This document shows positions 1 through 7,229 of a stretch of DNA of 37,039 bases, one piece after another. The notes under the pieces were generated by a model. The model saw only the letters and a program-made list of their open reading frames with translations, searched no databases and had not been told where the DNA came from. A program made the position numbers and the translations under genes. This stretch comes from Methanobacteriota archaeon (lineage in GTDB: Archaea; Thermoplasmatota; Thermoplasmata; RBG-16-68-12). How positions within the stretch are numbered: position 1 is the stretch's first letter; each line of letters begins with the position of its first letter. The stretch covers positions 1 through 37,039 of the forward strand of contig VBMN01000076.1 of assembly GCA_005878385.1 (NCBI GenBank), in the 5' to 3' direction.

Positions 1-1302
1 CCGAACTGGGATCGCTACTATCCCGAGACGCCGATGCCCCGCCTCAGCGTGATCATGGCGAAGCGGGACGGGTTCGCGGGCTTCGCCCAAAAGGTCGTCG
101 GGAACACGGCGGCGACGGGGGACCTTTCCGGGCGGCTTTGGACCGCAGACAAGATGCCGGACGCGCAGTTCATGACCGCGTTGAAGATCATCCGCGCGCA
201 GGCCTCGACGGAACTCGGTTCGATTCAACAGCACCGCATGGTGTACGAACAGCTCGACCACGGCTCTCTCACCGGGTTTGACAAGGAGATCGTCGAAGGG
301 ATTCATCGGACGGACCCGACGGGTCACCAGCTCGACACGATCTCGTTCTCGAAGAAGCGGGTGTGCGTCGAGGAGCTCCGGCATCATATGCAGATGGCCG
401 GCGTCCTGACGTTGGACGAGACGTTCGACAAGGCGCGGTGGGGACGACACTGGGCCACGGAGACGATGGAGGAACTGTTCGCGATGAAGCCGGGCGAACA
501 TGTCCTCGATGCGTTCAACATTGAGTTCAAGAGCCTCATGGATTCCGCGACGTTCATGTCGTTCATCGACCGGGTCGGTAAGTTCCAGCTCGAGATGCAG
601 CACCATTTCCTGTACGGCCCCATGGCCGTCTCGATGCCCTGGATGCGCTTCCTGGAGGAGTCATACCACCTGGCCGCGGGGGAGACGCTGATGAAGGCCA
701 TCGCCGTCGCAGGGGTCCAGAATGGCGGGAACTTCGGGATCGAGGATCTCCAGAAGACCCTGAACATGTGGTATCCGCGCGGACTCGAGATGTTCGGCTC
801 GGAGCTCGGAGGGGACCTGGTGAAAGGGGTCTTCAAGACGTTGAAGAACGGCGAGGCACAGACGATCTACATCGACGAAGTCCGCGGGAAAGTCCGCGAT
901 GTGAATGTGGCGATCATCCAGGCGAAGGCGCGCTGCAACCGCGAGGAGGGGGAGGCGATCCTACGCCGCCTGACCGAGAAAGGCGAGAACGGACACGGAC
1001 TGACCAAAGACGATCTCGTCTTCCTTCCGGATCGGAGGTTCTTCCGCATTCGCGGTCTCGCCGAATTCGGTGACTATCGGATGTCCGGATCCGAGGCGGC
1101 CGGGGTCGGTTACGTGTATCTCCCGTACGACGTCCGCGGAAATGTCCTCATGGAGGGTGGGAAACCCATTGAACGCGGCGCGTACGTCGACTACCTCCGA
1201 ACGGTCCTCCCGGACCGGTACATGAAGAGCCGGCACTGGGACTTCGTGAAAGGAGAGTTCCTGTTCAACGAGAAATGGGACAATTCGGAGCTCGCGAGGT
1301 AG
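1..1302 (+). CDS. BoxB/PaaA-like diiron oxygenase (5' end outside window)
   Basis: The frame is open from base 1 and encodes PNWDRYYPETP before the first Met at 34, so the true start probably lies upstream of the window. Counting from that Met (422 residues), the protein shows the two-pair ferritin-like diiron pattern: E60 in TELGSIQQH, E114-x-x-H117 in EELRHHMQM, then acidic residues around D179/E187 and E209-x-x-H212 in LEESYHLA. This fits the phenylacetyl-CoA/benzoyl-CoA epoxidase group (PaaA, BoxB), soluble enzymes that use O2 to epoxidise aromatic CoA thioesters. The enoyl-CoA hydratase genes just downstream fit a ring-cleavage or beta-oxidation role. The family assignment rests on motifs and general similarity; the substrate is unknown and electron-transfer partners are not in view. 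Confidence 0.72.
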   Translation, partial: PNWDRYYPETPMPRLSVIMAKRDGFAGFAQKVVGNTAATGDLSGRLWTADKMPDAQFMTALKIIRAQASTELGSIQQHRMVYEQLDHGSLTGFDKEIVEGIHRTDPTGHQLDTISFSKKRVCVEELRHHMQMAGVLTLDETFDKARWGRHWATETMEELFAMKPGEHVLDAFNIEFKSLMDSATFMSFIDRVGKFQLEMQHHFLYGPMAVSMPWMRFLEESYHLAAGETLMKAIAVAGVQNGGNFGIEDLQKTLNMWYPRGLEMFGSELGGDLVKGVFKTLKNGEAQTIYIDEVRGKVRDVNVAIIQAKARCNREEGEAILRRLTEKGENGHGLTKDDLVFLPDRRFFRIRGLAEFGDYRMSGSEAAGVGYVYLPYDVRGNVLMEGGKPIERGAYVDYLRTVLPDRYMKSRHWDFVKGEFLFNEKWDNSELAR

Positions 1303-1309
1303 TTTCAGG

Positions 1310-1540
1310 TTGGCCCTCAAAGCGACATCGAATACCGCAGGATCCTCCCGCGCGTTCGAATACCTTCTTGCCTCAGTGATCGTCCTTTTCGGCCTCTCTC
1401 TGGCGCTTTCCCTCTGGTTCTATTCTCTAGGAGCGATGAACGGATCGGACGCGTTCGGCATTATCGTCGTCGGCGCCGGGATCATCGGTCTCCTCGCGTG
1501 GGCATCGCTCCTCTCGCGGATTCGGTTCACGAGACGTTGA
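1310..1540 (+). CDS. Small two-helix membrane protein
   Basis: This 76-residue ORF starts with TTG. A GAGGT Shine-Dalgarno-like sequence at 1296-1300 sits 9 nt before it and overlaps the end of the upstream gene, so coupled translation is likely. Two hydrophobic segments (about residues 18-40 and 48-67) are separated by a short polar loop, and the C-terminus is basic (RIRFTRR), predicting an inner-membrane hairpin with a cytoplasmic tail. It has no recognisable family. It follows the diiron oxygenase by 7 nt and is probably co-transcribed, but a role in that pathway cannot be inferred. Confidence 0.55.
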   Translation: MALKATSNTAGSSRAFEYLLASVIVLFGLSLALSLWFYSLGAMNGSDAFGIIVVGAGIIGLLAWASLLSRIRFTRR

Positions 1541-1584
1541 GGCATGCGACACATCGAACCGGAAAGATAGCAAGATAACCCATC

Positions 1585-1593
1585 CTTTATTAC
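1585..1593 (+). promoter_or_regulatory. TATA-like box for the enoyl-CoA hydratase
   Basis: CTTTATTAC lies about 38 nt before the ATG at 1627. An archaeal TATA box here would start transcription near 1614, giving a leader of about 13 nt that contains the GAGGT ribosome-binding site at 1616-1620. Confidence 0.5.
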
Positions 1594-1626
1594 AACCAGT
1601 TCCAATGTTCTCAATGAGGTAGTGCG

Positions 1627-2415
1627 ATGGACCTGACCTACATTTCGCTCGAGAAGAAGAACCGCGTCGCCGTCGCGTGGATGAACAAGCCGAAGGCGAA
1701 CACGTACGACGCCGACCTGATGCGAGACCTCAACACGATGATCGACGACGTCCGTTTCGACGACGACGTCGACGTGTGCGTGCTCGCGTCAAAACTGGAC
1801 GGCGTCTGGTCCGCGGGCGCGGACATCAATCTCCTTGCCTCGTCGACCCCCGACTACAAGGCGATGTTCTGCCTCAACTGCCAGGAGACGCTGAACAAAA
1901 TGGAGAGCACTCCGAAACTCTTCATCGCCGCGATCGACGGCCACTGCGTCGGTGGCGGTCTTGAAATCGCGATGGCGACGGATCTGCGCGTCGCCTCCGA
2001 CGGCGCCTGGCGGGTGGGCTTGCCGGAGGTCACGCTCGGCGTCCTCCCTGGGACCGGAGGCACCCAACGCCTTCCAAGGCTCATCGGAAAGAGCCGCGCG
2101 ATCGACCTCATGTCGACGGGGCGCATGATCACCCCGAAGGAGGCCCTCGACTGGGGTCTGTTCAACCGCGTCTTCCCGAAAGCGAAGTTCTGGGAGGAGA
2201 CGATGGCGTTCGCGACCGGTCTCGCCTACCCGCAGCACGCGGGGAGGGCGGTCGGTCTCATCAAACGATCCGTGACGGAGGGGACCGAGATGCCGATGTA
2301 CGAAGGCCTTGCCCTCGAACGCGAATTGCAGAATCGCTTGTTCGCGATGGCGGACGCGAAGGAAGGATTCCGCGCGTTCCTCGAGAAGCGTGCGCCGAAG
2401 TTCCAGGGCAAGTGA
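1627..2415 (+). CDS. Enoyl-CoA hydratase/isomerase family protein
   Basis: The 262-residue length is standard for the crotonase family. The oxyanion-hole segments SAGADI (about 62-67) and HCVGGGLEIAM (106-116) are present, as is the LGVLPGTGGTQRLPR stretch. Both catalytic glutamates of true hydratases are retained: E113 (GGGLE) and E134 (LPEVTLG). It should therefore hydrate trans-2-enoyl-CoA to 3-hydroxyacyl-CoA in the cytoplasm. The ATG is supported by GAGGT at 1616-1620, 6 nt upstream. The neighbours, a diiron acyl-CoA oxygenase and a broken paralogue, suggest a fatty-acid or aromatic acid degradation locus. The substrate is not determinable. Confidence 0.9.
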   Translation: MDLTYISLEKKNRVAVAWMNKPKANTYDADLMRDLNTMIDDVRFDDDVDVCVLASKLDGVWSAGADINLLASSTPDYKAMFCLNCQETLNKMESTPKLFIAAIDGHCVGGGLEIAMATDLRVASDGAWRVGLPEVTLGVLPGTGGTQRLPRLIGKSRAIDLMSTGRMITPKEALDWGLFNRVFPKAKFWEETMAFATGLAYPQHAGRAVGLIKRSVTEGTEMPMYEGLALERELQNRLFAMADAKEGFRAFLEKRAPKFQGK

Positions 2416-2462
2416 TTCCGGGCCGCGGCCATCGAGATCGTCTTCCGATCATCGATCGAGTT

Positions 2463-2478
2463 AACCTTGTTTAAGGTT
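2463..2478. promoter_or_regulatory. Inverted repeat / TTTAAG promoter element
   Basis: AACCTT-GTTT-AAGGTT is a perfect 6-bp inverted repeat upstream of the decayed enoyl-CoA hydratase (start 2531). It may be an operator, or its TTTAAGG part may act as a weak TATA box; a similar CCTTAAGG precedes the Rieske-like gene at 29264. Confidence 0.3.
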
Positions 2479-2530
2479 GACGCGCATGCGAGGACTCAAG
2501 TCGCCTCGTGGCCTTGCCCCGCCGTCTCCC

Positions 2531-3062
2531 ATGCAGTTCGAGACGATTCTCGTCCGCTCTCAGGACCCGACCGCGCTCATCACCCTGAACCGCCCCGACA
2601 AACTGAATGCGATGTCGATGGTCCTGAAGGAAGAGCTCATCCGCGCCCTCCATGAACTCGATGCGAACGAGACGACCCGCGTGGTCGTGATCACGGGTGC
2701 GGGCCAGAAAGCCTTCACCGCGGGCGCAGATATCCACGAGTTCCACGGACGTACTCCAATGGAGCAATGGCGCATGTACGAGCACGGCACGCTATACGAC
2801 GCCGTGGACCGCATGTCGAAGCCGATCCTCGCGATGATCAACGGCTACTGTTTCGGCGGCGGCCTCGAACTCGCGATGGCCTCACAGTGCCCTCGCCGTC
2901 CGCCTCGCGAAGTCCGCGATTCGCGCGTCCACTCGACTTCCCCTCGACCAGGGGCTCCGGTACGAACAGACCCTCTTCGCCCTCGCGATGGCCTCCGCCG
3001 ACAAGGAGGAGGGCGTCCGGGCCTTTCTCGAAAAACGAGACGCCAAGTGGACGGACCGCTGA
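2531..3062 (+). pseudogene. Enoyl-CoA hydratase paralogue with internal deletion and frameshift
   Basis: From the ATG at 2531 the frame encodes a normal crotonase N-terminus: LITLNRPDKLNAMS, FTAGADIHEF and NGYCFGGGLELAMAS with the first catalytic Glu. Just after GGGLELAMAS (about 2883) the frame becomes Arg/Pro-rich nonsense. In another frame from 2889 the sequence resumes as ALAVRLAKSAI ... GLRYEQTLFALAMA ... EEGVRAFLEKRDAKW and stops at 3062, which is a proper crotonase C-terminus. Compared with the intact paralogue at 1627, about 85-95 codons are missing, including the second catalytic Glu and the PGxGGTQRL segment. The junction lies between about 2883 and 2893. This is either a real deletion allele or an assembly collapse. 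An ORF reading through in the first frame ends at 3082, but its last 65 or so residues are not family-like. Confidence 0.85.
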
Positions 3063-3152
3063 GATCGCGTCCTCGAATTTGATTCGGCATTGTCAAGGAC
3101 GATAACCACATGAGAGGACTCTTAACCGGAAGCCGGCCTCGTTTTCGGAGCC

Positions 3153-4256
3153 ATGTCCGCCTGGTCTGGCCTCGCCGCAGCGGGCGTAGCCATCGCCCTT
3201 GCCCTCATCGCCTTCGGCCAACCCGTGTGGGAGTACCGAACGGAAGATTCCCAGTCGGTGGAGACCTGGTCGTACAGTCCGTTCGTCGCCCATCAGACGG
3301 ACTACAACAAGACGACCGATCTCACGACGTTCCGCAATTACTCGTACGATCAGCTGGCAACCCTGCCACCGGGACGCGCGCAACCTCGGATGGCGAAGGT
3401 TTTCGCCGACTACCAGGAGGCCACGATTTTCGCGCTCGTCGCGGCCGCCGCCGGCGTAGGCCTCACGATCCTGTCCAAATGGAAGAAACTCCGTGGAATC
3501 TTCTCGGGCCTCGCCTTCCTCGCCTCGTCCGGGCTGACCCTGTACGCTGTCTTCACGATCGCGTTCGCCATTCCGGTCGCGGCGTCCGCCGATTTTCGGG
3601 CGATCATTCAGCAGATCGCCGGCGGGACCACCGACGGCTCTCGGGTCTGGAACCAATCGCTCGGGTGGTATCTGCCCATCGGCAGCGGCCTCGCGTTTGC
3701 CTGGGCTTCCTCGGACCTGTGGCATCTCCGGCCCGCCCGAAAACCCATGCCGACGAAGATTGAAGTGACCCTGAAGCACGGAACATCGGCAAGTCTTCCC
3801 GCCCCGCCTCCTCCGCCAGCCGAAGCCCCTGCTGCCGCGCCATCCGAACCGATGATCGAAGAGGTCTTCGTGATCGGCGCCAACGGCCTTCTGGTCAAAC
3901 ACATGTCGCGAACCCTGATGACGGACAAGGACCGTGACGTGGTCGGGAGCATGATCTCGGCCATCTCGTCCTTCGTCCGAGAAGCATTCACGGAGAGGGA
4001 TGGCGAGGTCCACGAGGTGAGCCTCGGAGACCACCGATTCGTCATGTGTAACGAGGCAGGTCTTGTCGTCGCCGTCCTCGTGACGTCGGGGGAAACGGAG
4101 GACATCGTGCACCGCCTCCGCCATCTCCTCACGATTCTCCGCGACCGGTACGGGGAACGACTCGCCCAATGGCAAGGCGAACCGATCGAAGGAATCGAAG
4201 ACGAACTCGGGGTCTTGTGGGACCCCTACCACCTGCCTCCGCCTCCGGTTGGATAG
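3153..4256 (+). CDS. Membrane protein with C-terminal roadblock/longin-like domain
   Basis: The 367-residue protein has about four membrane segments (roughly residues 5-23, 91-108, 115-140 and 168-188). An extracellular loop rich in Tyr/Thr/Asn lies between the first two. A Pro/Ala linker (about 213-232) follows, then a soluble domain beginning EEVFVIGANGLLVKH and running through LGDHRFVMCNEAGLVVAVL to an amphipathic C-terminal helix. The order of short strand, hydrophobic strand, long helix and strands resembles roadblock/longin-type modules found in other archaeal membrane proteins, but this is recognition by eye. A CTCTTAACC element at 3118-3126 lies about 30 nt before the ATG, suggesting a leaderless transcript. 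The function is unknown; membrane signalling or scaffolding is a guess. Confidence 0.75.
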   Translation: MSAWSGLAAAGVAIALALIAFGQPVWEYRTEDSQSVETWSYSPFVAHQTDYNKTTDLTTFRNYSYDQLATLPPGRAQPRMAKVFADYQEATIFALVAAAAGVGLTILSKWKKLRGIFSGLAFLASSGLTLYAVFTIAFAIPVAASADFRAIIQQIAGGTTDGSRVWNQSLGWYLPIGSGLAFAWASSDLWHLRPARKPMPTKIEVTLKHGTSASLPAPPPPPAEAPAAAPSEPMIEEVFVIGANGLLVKHMSRTLMTDKDRDVVGSMISAISSFVREAFTERDGEVHEVSLGDHRFVMCNEAGLVVAVLVTSGETEDIVHRLRHLLTILRDRYGERLAQWQGEPIEGIEDELGVLWDPYHLPPPPVG

Positions 4257-4293
4257 GCGCGTCACGGCCTTCCCTTGGACGAGCCTGGGACAG

Positions 4294-4301
4294 ATATTTA
4301 T
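4294..4301 (+). promoter_or_regulatory. TATA box upstream of queC
   Basis: ATATTTAT sits in GC-rich DNA about 70 nt before the queC ATG, so a leader of about 40-45 nt is expected. The GC-rich leader (4322-4366) shows no obvious aptamer. Confidence 0.5.
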
Positions 4302-4366
4302 GGGGCGGAAGCCTCGGGCCGGGGGCCGCACGCTTGGGGGCGCGGCACACGTAGACGGTCATTCCA

Positions 4367-5041
4367 ATGGAACGCGCGATCATCCTCCTGTCCGGTGGTA
4401 TCGATTCGGCGGTGACGTTGTGGTGGGCGAAGCAGCAGGGCTGGGATCTCCGTCCGCTCACGTTCGATTATTTCGGGCGTCCCCGGCGCGAACATGACGC
4501 TGTGTTGGCCCTCACCTCTCGCATCGGCACGGGGCCGCTCCGTCGCGTCGACCTGCCGTTCCTGAAGGAAGTCGACGACCTCCGAAAAGAAGGCTTCGAG
4601 AACCGCCGGCTCCTCGATTCCCCGGAGGGGTACATCCCGGGTCGCAACCTCATCTTCTACGGTCTCGCGGGCCACTATGCCGAGCTCGACGCGGTCCGAT
4701 ATATTGTGGGGGGCCACAACGGGATCGATCCGGATTCGTTCCCCGATGCGAGTCCGAAGTTTTTCAACTTCCTCAACAGTGTTTTCCACCTGAGCCTTTG
4801 GTCGTACGACGCCTCCCCCGTGCAGATCCTCGTGCCGCTGAGCGGGAAGTCGAAGGACGATGTGGTCCGGATGGGCCTCGACATGAAGGTCCCCTTCGAC
4901 GTCACCTGGTCCTGCTACTGGGACCGCGAAATCCACTGTGGCACGTGCGCCTCATGCCGCGAACGCCGGGACGCATTCGCCAAGGTGGGCGTCGAAGACC
5001 CGGTCGAATACGAAACGCGACACGGACAGCGCAAAATCTAA
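4367..5041 (+). CDS. queC: 7-cyano-7-deazaguanine (preQ0) synthase QueC
   Basis: QueC converts 7-carboxy-7-deazaguanine to preQ0 using ATP and ammonia. The PP-loop ATP-pyrophosphatase motif SGGIDS is at residues 9-14. The C-terminal zinc site is complete: C183, C191, C194 and C197 in SCYWDREIHCGTCASCR. The length (224 aa) is typical. In archaea preQ0 is inserted into tRNA position 15 and becomes archaeosine. The cupin gene and queD follow on the same strand, which supports a 7-deazapurine cluster; the third enzyme (QueE) and the tRNA transglycosylase are not in this window. Confidence 0.93.
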   Translation: MERAIILLSGGIDSAVTLWWAKQQGWDLRPLTFDYFGRPRREHDAVLALTSRIGTGPLRRVDLPFLKEVDDLRKEGFENRRLLDSPEGYIPGRNLIFYGLAGHYAELDAVRYIVGGHNGIDPDSFPDASPKFFNFLNSVFHLSLWSYDASPVQILVPLSGKSKDDVVRMGLDMKVPFDVTWSCYWDREIHCGTCASCRERRDAFAKVGVEDPVEYETRHGQRKI

Positions 5042-5072
5042 GGAGGGCGGCGGGTTTCCCGGGCCGCTCGGC

Positions 5073-5408
5073 ATGTACTCGACCCATGTCCGGTCGGTCT
5101 CTGCGATTCGCTTTTTGGAGGAAGGCAGCCACAACGTGAGGATGAAACAGCTCATCGGTCGCGAGGACGGCGCCCGGAAGACCGCGATGCATGAGCTGAT
5201 CATCGGAAAGGGCGGCTACTCCACGATGCACCGCCACGAGTGGGACCATCAGCTGGTCGTGACCGAAGGGCGCGGGATCGTGATCATGGACGGCAAGAAG
5301 ATCGCGCTGCGACCCGGTCTCGTGCTGCTCGTGCAATCGAATGAGAATCACCAGTTCCTGCAACGAGGGAAAACCCCTCTTCATTTTGTCACCGTGACAC
5401 CGCTCTGA
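5073..5408 (+). CDS. Single-domain cupin protein
   Basis: From the ATG at 5073 the product is 112 residues and forms one compact cupin barrel. Likely metal ligands are H53, H55 and H59 in MHRHEWDHQ with H93 in NENHQF; the RPGLVLLVQ strand precedes the last His. An open frame extends upstream into queC to 4938, but that extension is low-complexity and out of register with the fold. The gene lies 31 nt after queC and about 50 nt before queD. Cupins can be dioxygenases, isomerases or ligand binders, and nothing visible fixes the substrate. Its place between queC and queD raises a link to 7-deazapurine metabolism, but only by context. Confidence 0.8.
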   Translation: MYSTHVRSVSAIRFLEEGSHNVRMKQLIGREDGARKTAMHELIIGKGGYSTMHRHEWDHQLVVTEGRGIVIMDGKKIALRPGLVLLVQSNENHQFLQRGKTPLHFVTVTPL

Positions 5409-5423
5409 AGGGCCGCACGCCAA

Positions 5424-5431
5424 CCTTTATG
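5424..5431 (+). promoter_or_regulatory. TATA box for queD
   Basis: CCTTTATG is centred about 30 nt before the queD ATG (5458), predicting transcription starting within a few bases of the start codon (leaderless mRNA). Confidence 0.6.
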
Positions 5432-5457
5432 GCGGCCGTGTCCTTGGTCCGGCATCG

Positions 5458-5784
5458 ATGAAGCTCGGGGTCACGGAATACATCGACTGCGCGCATCACC
5501 TCCCGGGCCACGAGCGCTGTGGGTCGTTGCATGGCCACACGTATCAGGTCGACGTCTTCATCGAAGGGGATCACAAGGGCGGGATGCTCCTGGACTTCGC
5601 CGAGCTGAAGAAGGTCCTGCGCGCGGTCCTTGCGGAATACGACCACAAAGACTGGAACGCATTCATCGAGTACCCGACGGTCGAGAACATCTGCGAGCTG
5701 ATCTCGAAGCGGATGCACGAGAAAGTCAAGTTCCCGATGCACGTGCGCGTTTGGGAGGGCCACGGGAAGTGGGCCGAATTCTGA
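5458..5784 (+). CDS. queD: 6-carboxytetrahydropterin synthase QueD / PTPS family
   Basis: QueD-type enzymes convert dihydroneopterin triphosphate to 6-carboxy-tetrahydropterin, the first committed step to preQ0. The 108-residue protein has the family's zinc and catalytic motifs: H13 in CAHHLPGH, the catalytic Cys C21, and H25/H27 in CGSLHGHTY. The later LDF-x-x-L motif (MLLDFAELK) and the C-terminal VRVWEG strand are also present. The proximity of queC argues for QueD rather than a biopterin enzyme. It has its own TATA box at 5424, so it may be transcribed independently of queC. Confidence 0.9.
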   Translation: MKLGVTEYIDCAHHLPGHERCGSLHGHTYQVDVFIEGDHKGGMLLDFAELKKVLRAVLAEYDHKDWNAFIEYPTVENICELISKRMHEKVKFPMHVRVWEGHGKWAEF

Positions 5785-5821
5785 GCGCAGCCTGATAACC
5801 TCCTAGAGGCTTGCATCCTCG

Positions 5822-6433
5822 ATGTCGGACCTCATCGAGGCGATTTCCGCCGAGGCGATTGGCGACTTCTCCAAGGCGCTCGAGCACTACGCCAAGCTCA
5901 CCGAATCCGGATCACCGCTGGACCGGGTGGGCATCTTTCAGGCGCTTGCGCGCTGCGCGGAGAAACTCGGCCATCTCACGAAGGCGGGCGCGTGGCGCCG
6001 GAGGGCCGGACAAGGATATCTGACCCTCGCGGACGACGCTATGGCCGCCGACGAACGCAACTACTTGGCCCTTGTCGAATACCGCAATGCAGTCCAAGAC
6101 CTCCACGGTGACCCGTCCCTCCCGACGGTCGCGAAGGAATACGCCGCCGTCCTCAAGGTCAACTTCGCGGGAGGGGCGGAGGGGCTCACCCATGAAGGCC
6201 TCTTCGCGGGCGAGTTCTTCCGTGCGCTCGGAGACCATGTGACCGCAGCGAAGTATTTCTTCGACACCGCTGAAGCGATGAGCGAGCAAGCCTCCAGTGC
6301 CGGGGACTCGGGTCTTCGCGACGCGACCGTCCTGGCTTACGAACGGGCGATGGAGGCCGCAACCAAGGGCGGTCGGCCCGACGTGGCGCGGGTGGCGCAG
6401 ATGCGGGCGTACGACCTCAAGCAGGCGAAATGA
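5822..6433 (+). CDS. Helical-repeat (TPR-like) protein of unknown function
   Basis: The 203-residue protein is almost entirely alpha-helical. Repeated A/G-rich helix pairs such as AIGDFSKALEHYAKL, ALARCAEKLGHLTKAG and FFRALGDHVTAAKYFFDTAEA resemble TPR or alpha-SNAP-like solenoids. There is no signal peptide or membrane segment, so it is probably a cytoplasmic scaffold. It is followed after 9 nt by the NRDE gene and is probably the first gene of a three-gene transcription unit. No specific family was recognised. Confidence 0.7.
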   Translation: MSDLIEAISAEAIGDFSKALEHYAKLTESGSPLDRVGIFQALARCAEKLGHLTKAGAWRRRAGQGYLTLADDAMAADERNYLALVEYRNAVQDLHGDPSLPTVAKEYAAVLKVNFAGGAEGLTHEGLFAGEFFRALGDHVTAAKYFFDTAEAMSEQASSAGDSGLRDATVLAYERAMEAATKGGRPDVARVAQMRAYDLKQAK

Positions 6434-6442
6434 GGCGCGGGA

Positions 6443-7183
6443 ATGTGCACCCTCATCGCCCTGTGGCGATCCGTCCCGGGATTCGACCTCATGGTGGGCA
6501 TGAATCGGGACGAATCGACGAACCGACCTTCGGATCCTCCGACCGTCATCGAGGGGACGCCCGTCCTCGTCGCGCCGCGAGACCGTAGGGCGGGCGGCAC
6601 CTGGATCGGGGCGAGCGGCACGGGACTCGTGGTCGCCCTTTCGAATCGGCGCGGTCGCGCCATCCCGACCGCCCGATCACGCGGACAACTGGTCCTCGAT
6701 GCCCTGCGCCAGCCAAGCGTCGCCGGAGTCGACGTCTTCCTGCAGCGAGAGGTCCGCGAGCACGAGTACAACTTCTGGAATCTGTTCAGCGCCTCGAGCA
6801 AGGAGCTGCGCTTCTTCCGTTTCGATGGGGAGCTCTCCACGAACCGCGGCCATGAGGGACTAAATGTCCTCACGAACGAAGGCGGGAACGTCTCCACGGA
6901 CCCGAAGGTCCAATTGGTCCAAGGGCTCCTCGCGAAGGTCTCCCTCGACCCGGGGGCGATGATCCCCGCGCTCCAAAGAGCCCTCCGGACCCATGTCTCC
7001 GGACCGGGAGGAATCGGACTGTGCGTGCACGGCCAAGGGGGCGGCACCGTGTCGTCCATGATCTTGGGTCTCAGCAACGCAGACCCGGGCGAGAATATTC
7101 TCCTGTACGCGGACGGGCCGCCGTGTACGACGCCCTATCGGGACTACCAGGACGTCATCCGGCGATTGCCTCCGCCCGTCTGA
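6443..7183 (+). CDS. NRDE (TANGO2-like) family protein
   Basis: It begins MCTLIALW, with the invariant Cys2 that would become the N-terminal nucleophile after Met removal. The diagnostic NRDE motif is at residues 21-24 (GMNRDES), followed by GGTWIGAS and an NRRG segment. Such proteins have an Ntn-hydrolase-like fold; the eukaryotic homologue TANGO2 has been linked to lipid and heme handling, but the archaeal role is unknown. At 246 residues it is near the family's usual size. It lies between a helical-repeat protein and an amidohydrolase with very short gaps. Confidence 0.82.
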   Translation: MCTLIALWRSVPGFDLMVGMNRDESTNRPSDPPTVIEGTPVLVAPRDRRAGGTWIGASGTGLVVALSNRRGRAIPTARSRGQLVLDALRQPSVAGVDVFLQREVREHEYNFWNLFSASSKELRFFRFDGELSTNRGHEGLNVLTNEGGNVSTDPKVQLVQGLLAKVSLDPGAMIPALQRALRTHVSGPGGIGLCVHGQGGGTVSSMILGLSNADPGENILLYADGPPCTTPYRDYQDVIRRLPPPV

Positions 7184-7229
7184 ATCGATGCTCGAAAAGA
7201 CTTTGCCACGCTCCCAGTTAGGGCGCACG

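Noticed and set aside
3093-4331. 412-codon minus-strand ORF opposite the membrane protein
   Set aside because: Arg/Gly-rich shadow without domains; the plus strand encodes clear membrane helices.
4302-4366. preQ0/preQ1 riboswitch in the queC leader
   Set aside because: The GC-rich leader shows no recognisable preQ1 aptamer pattern, and such switches are not established in archaea.
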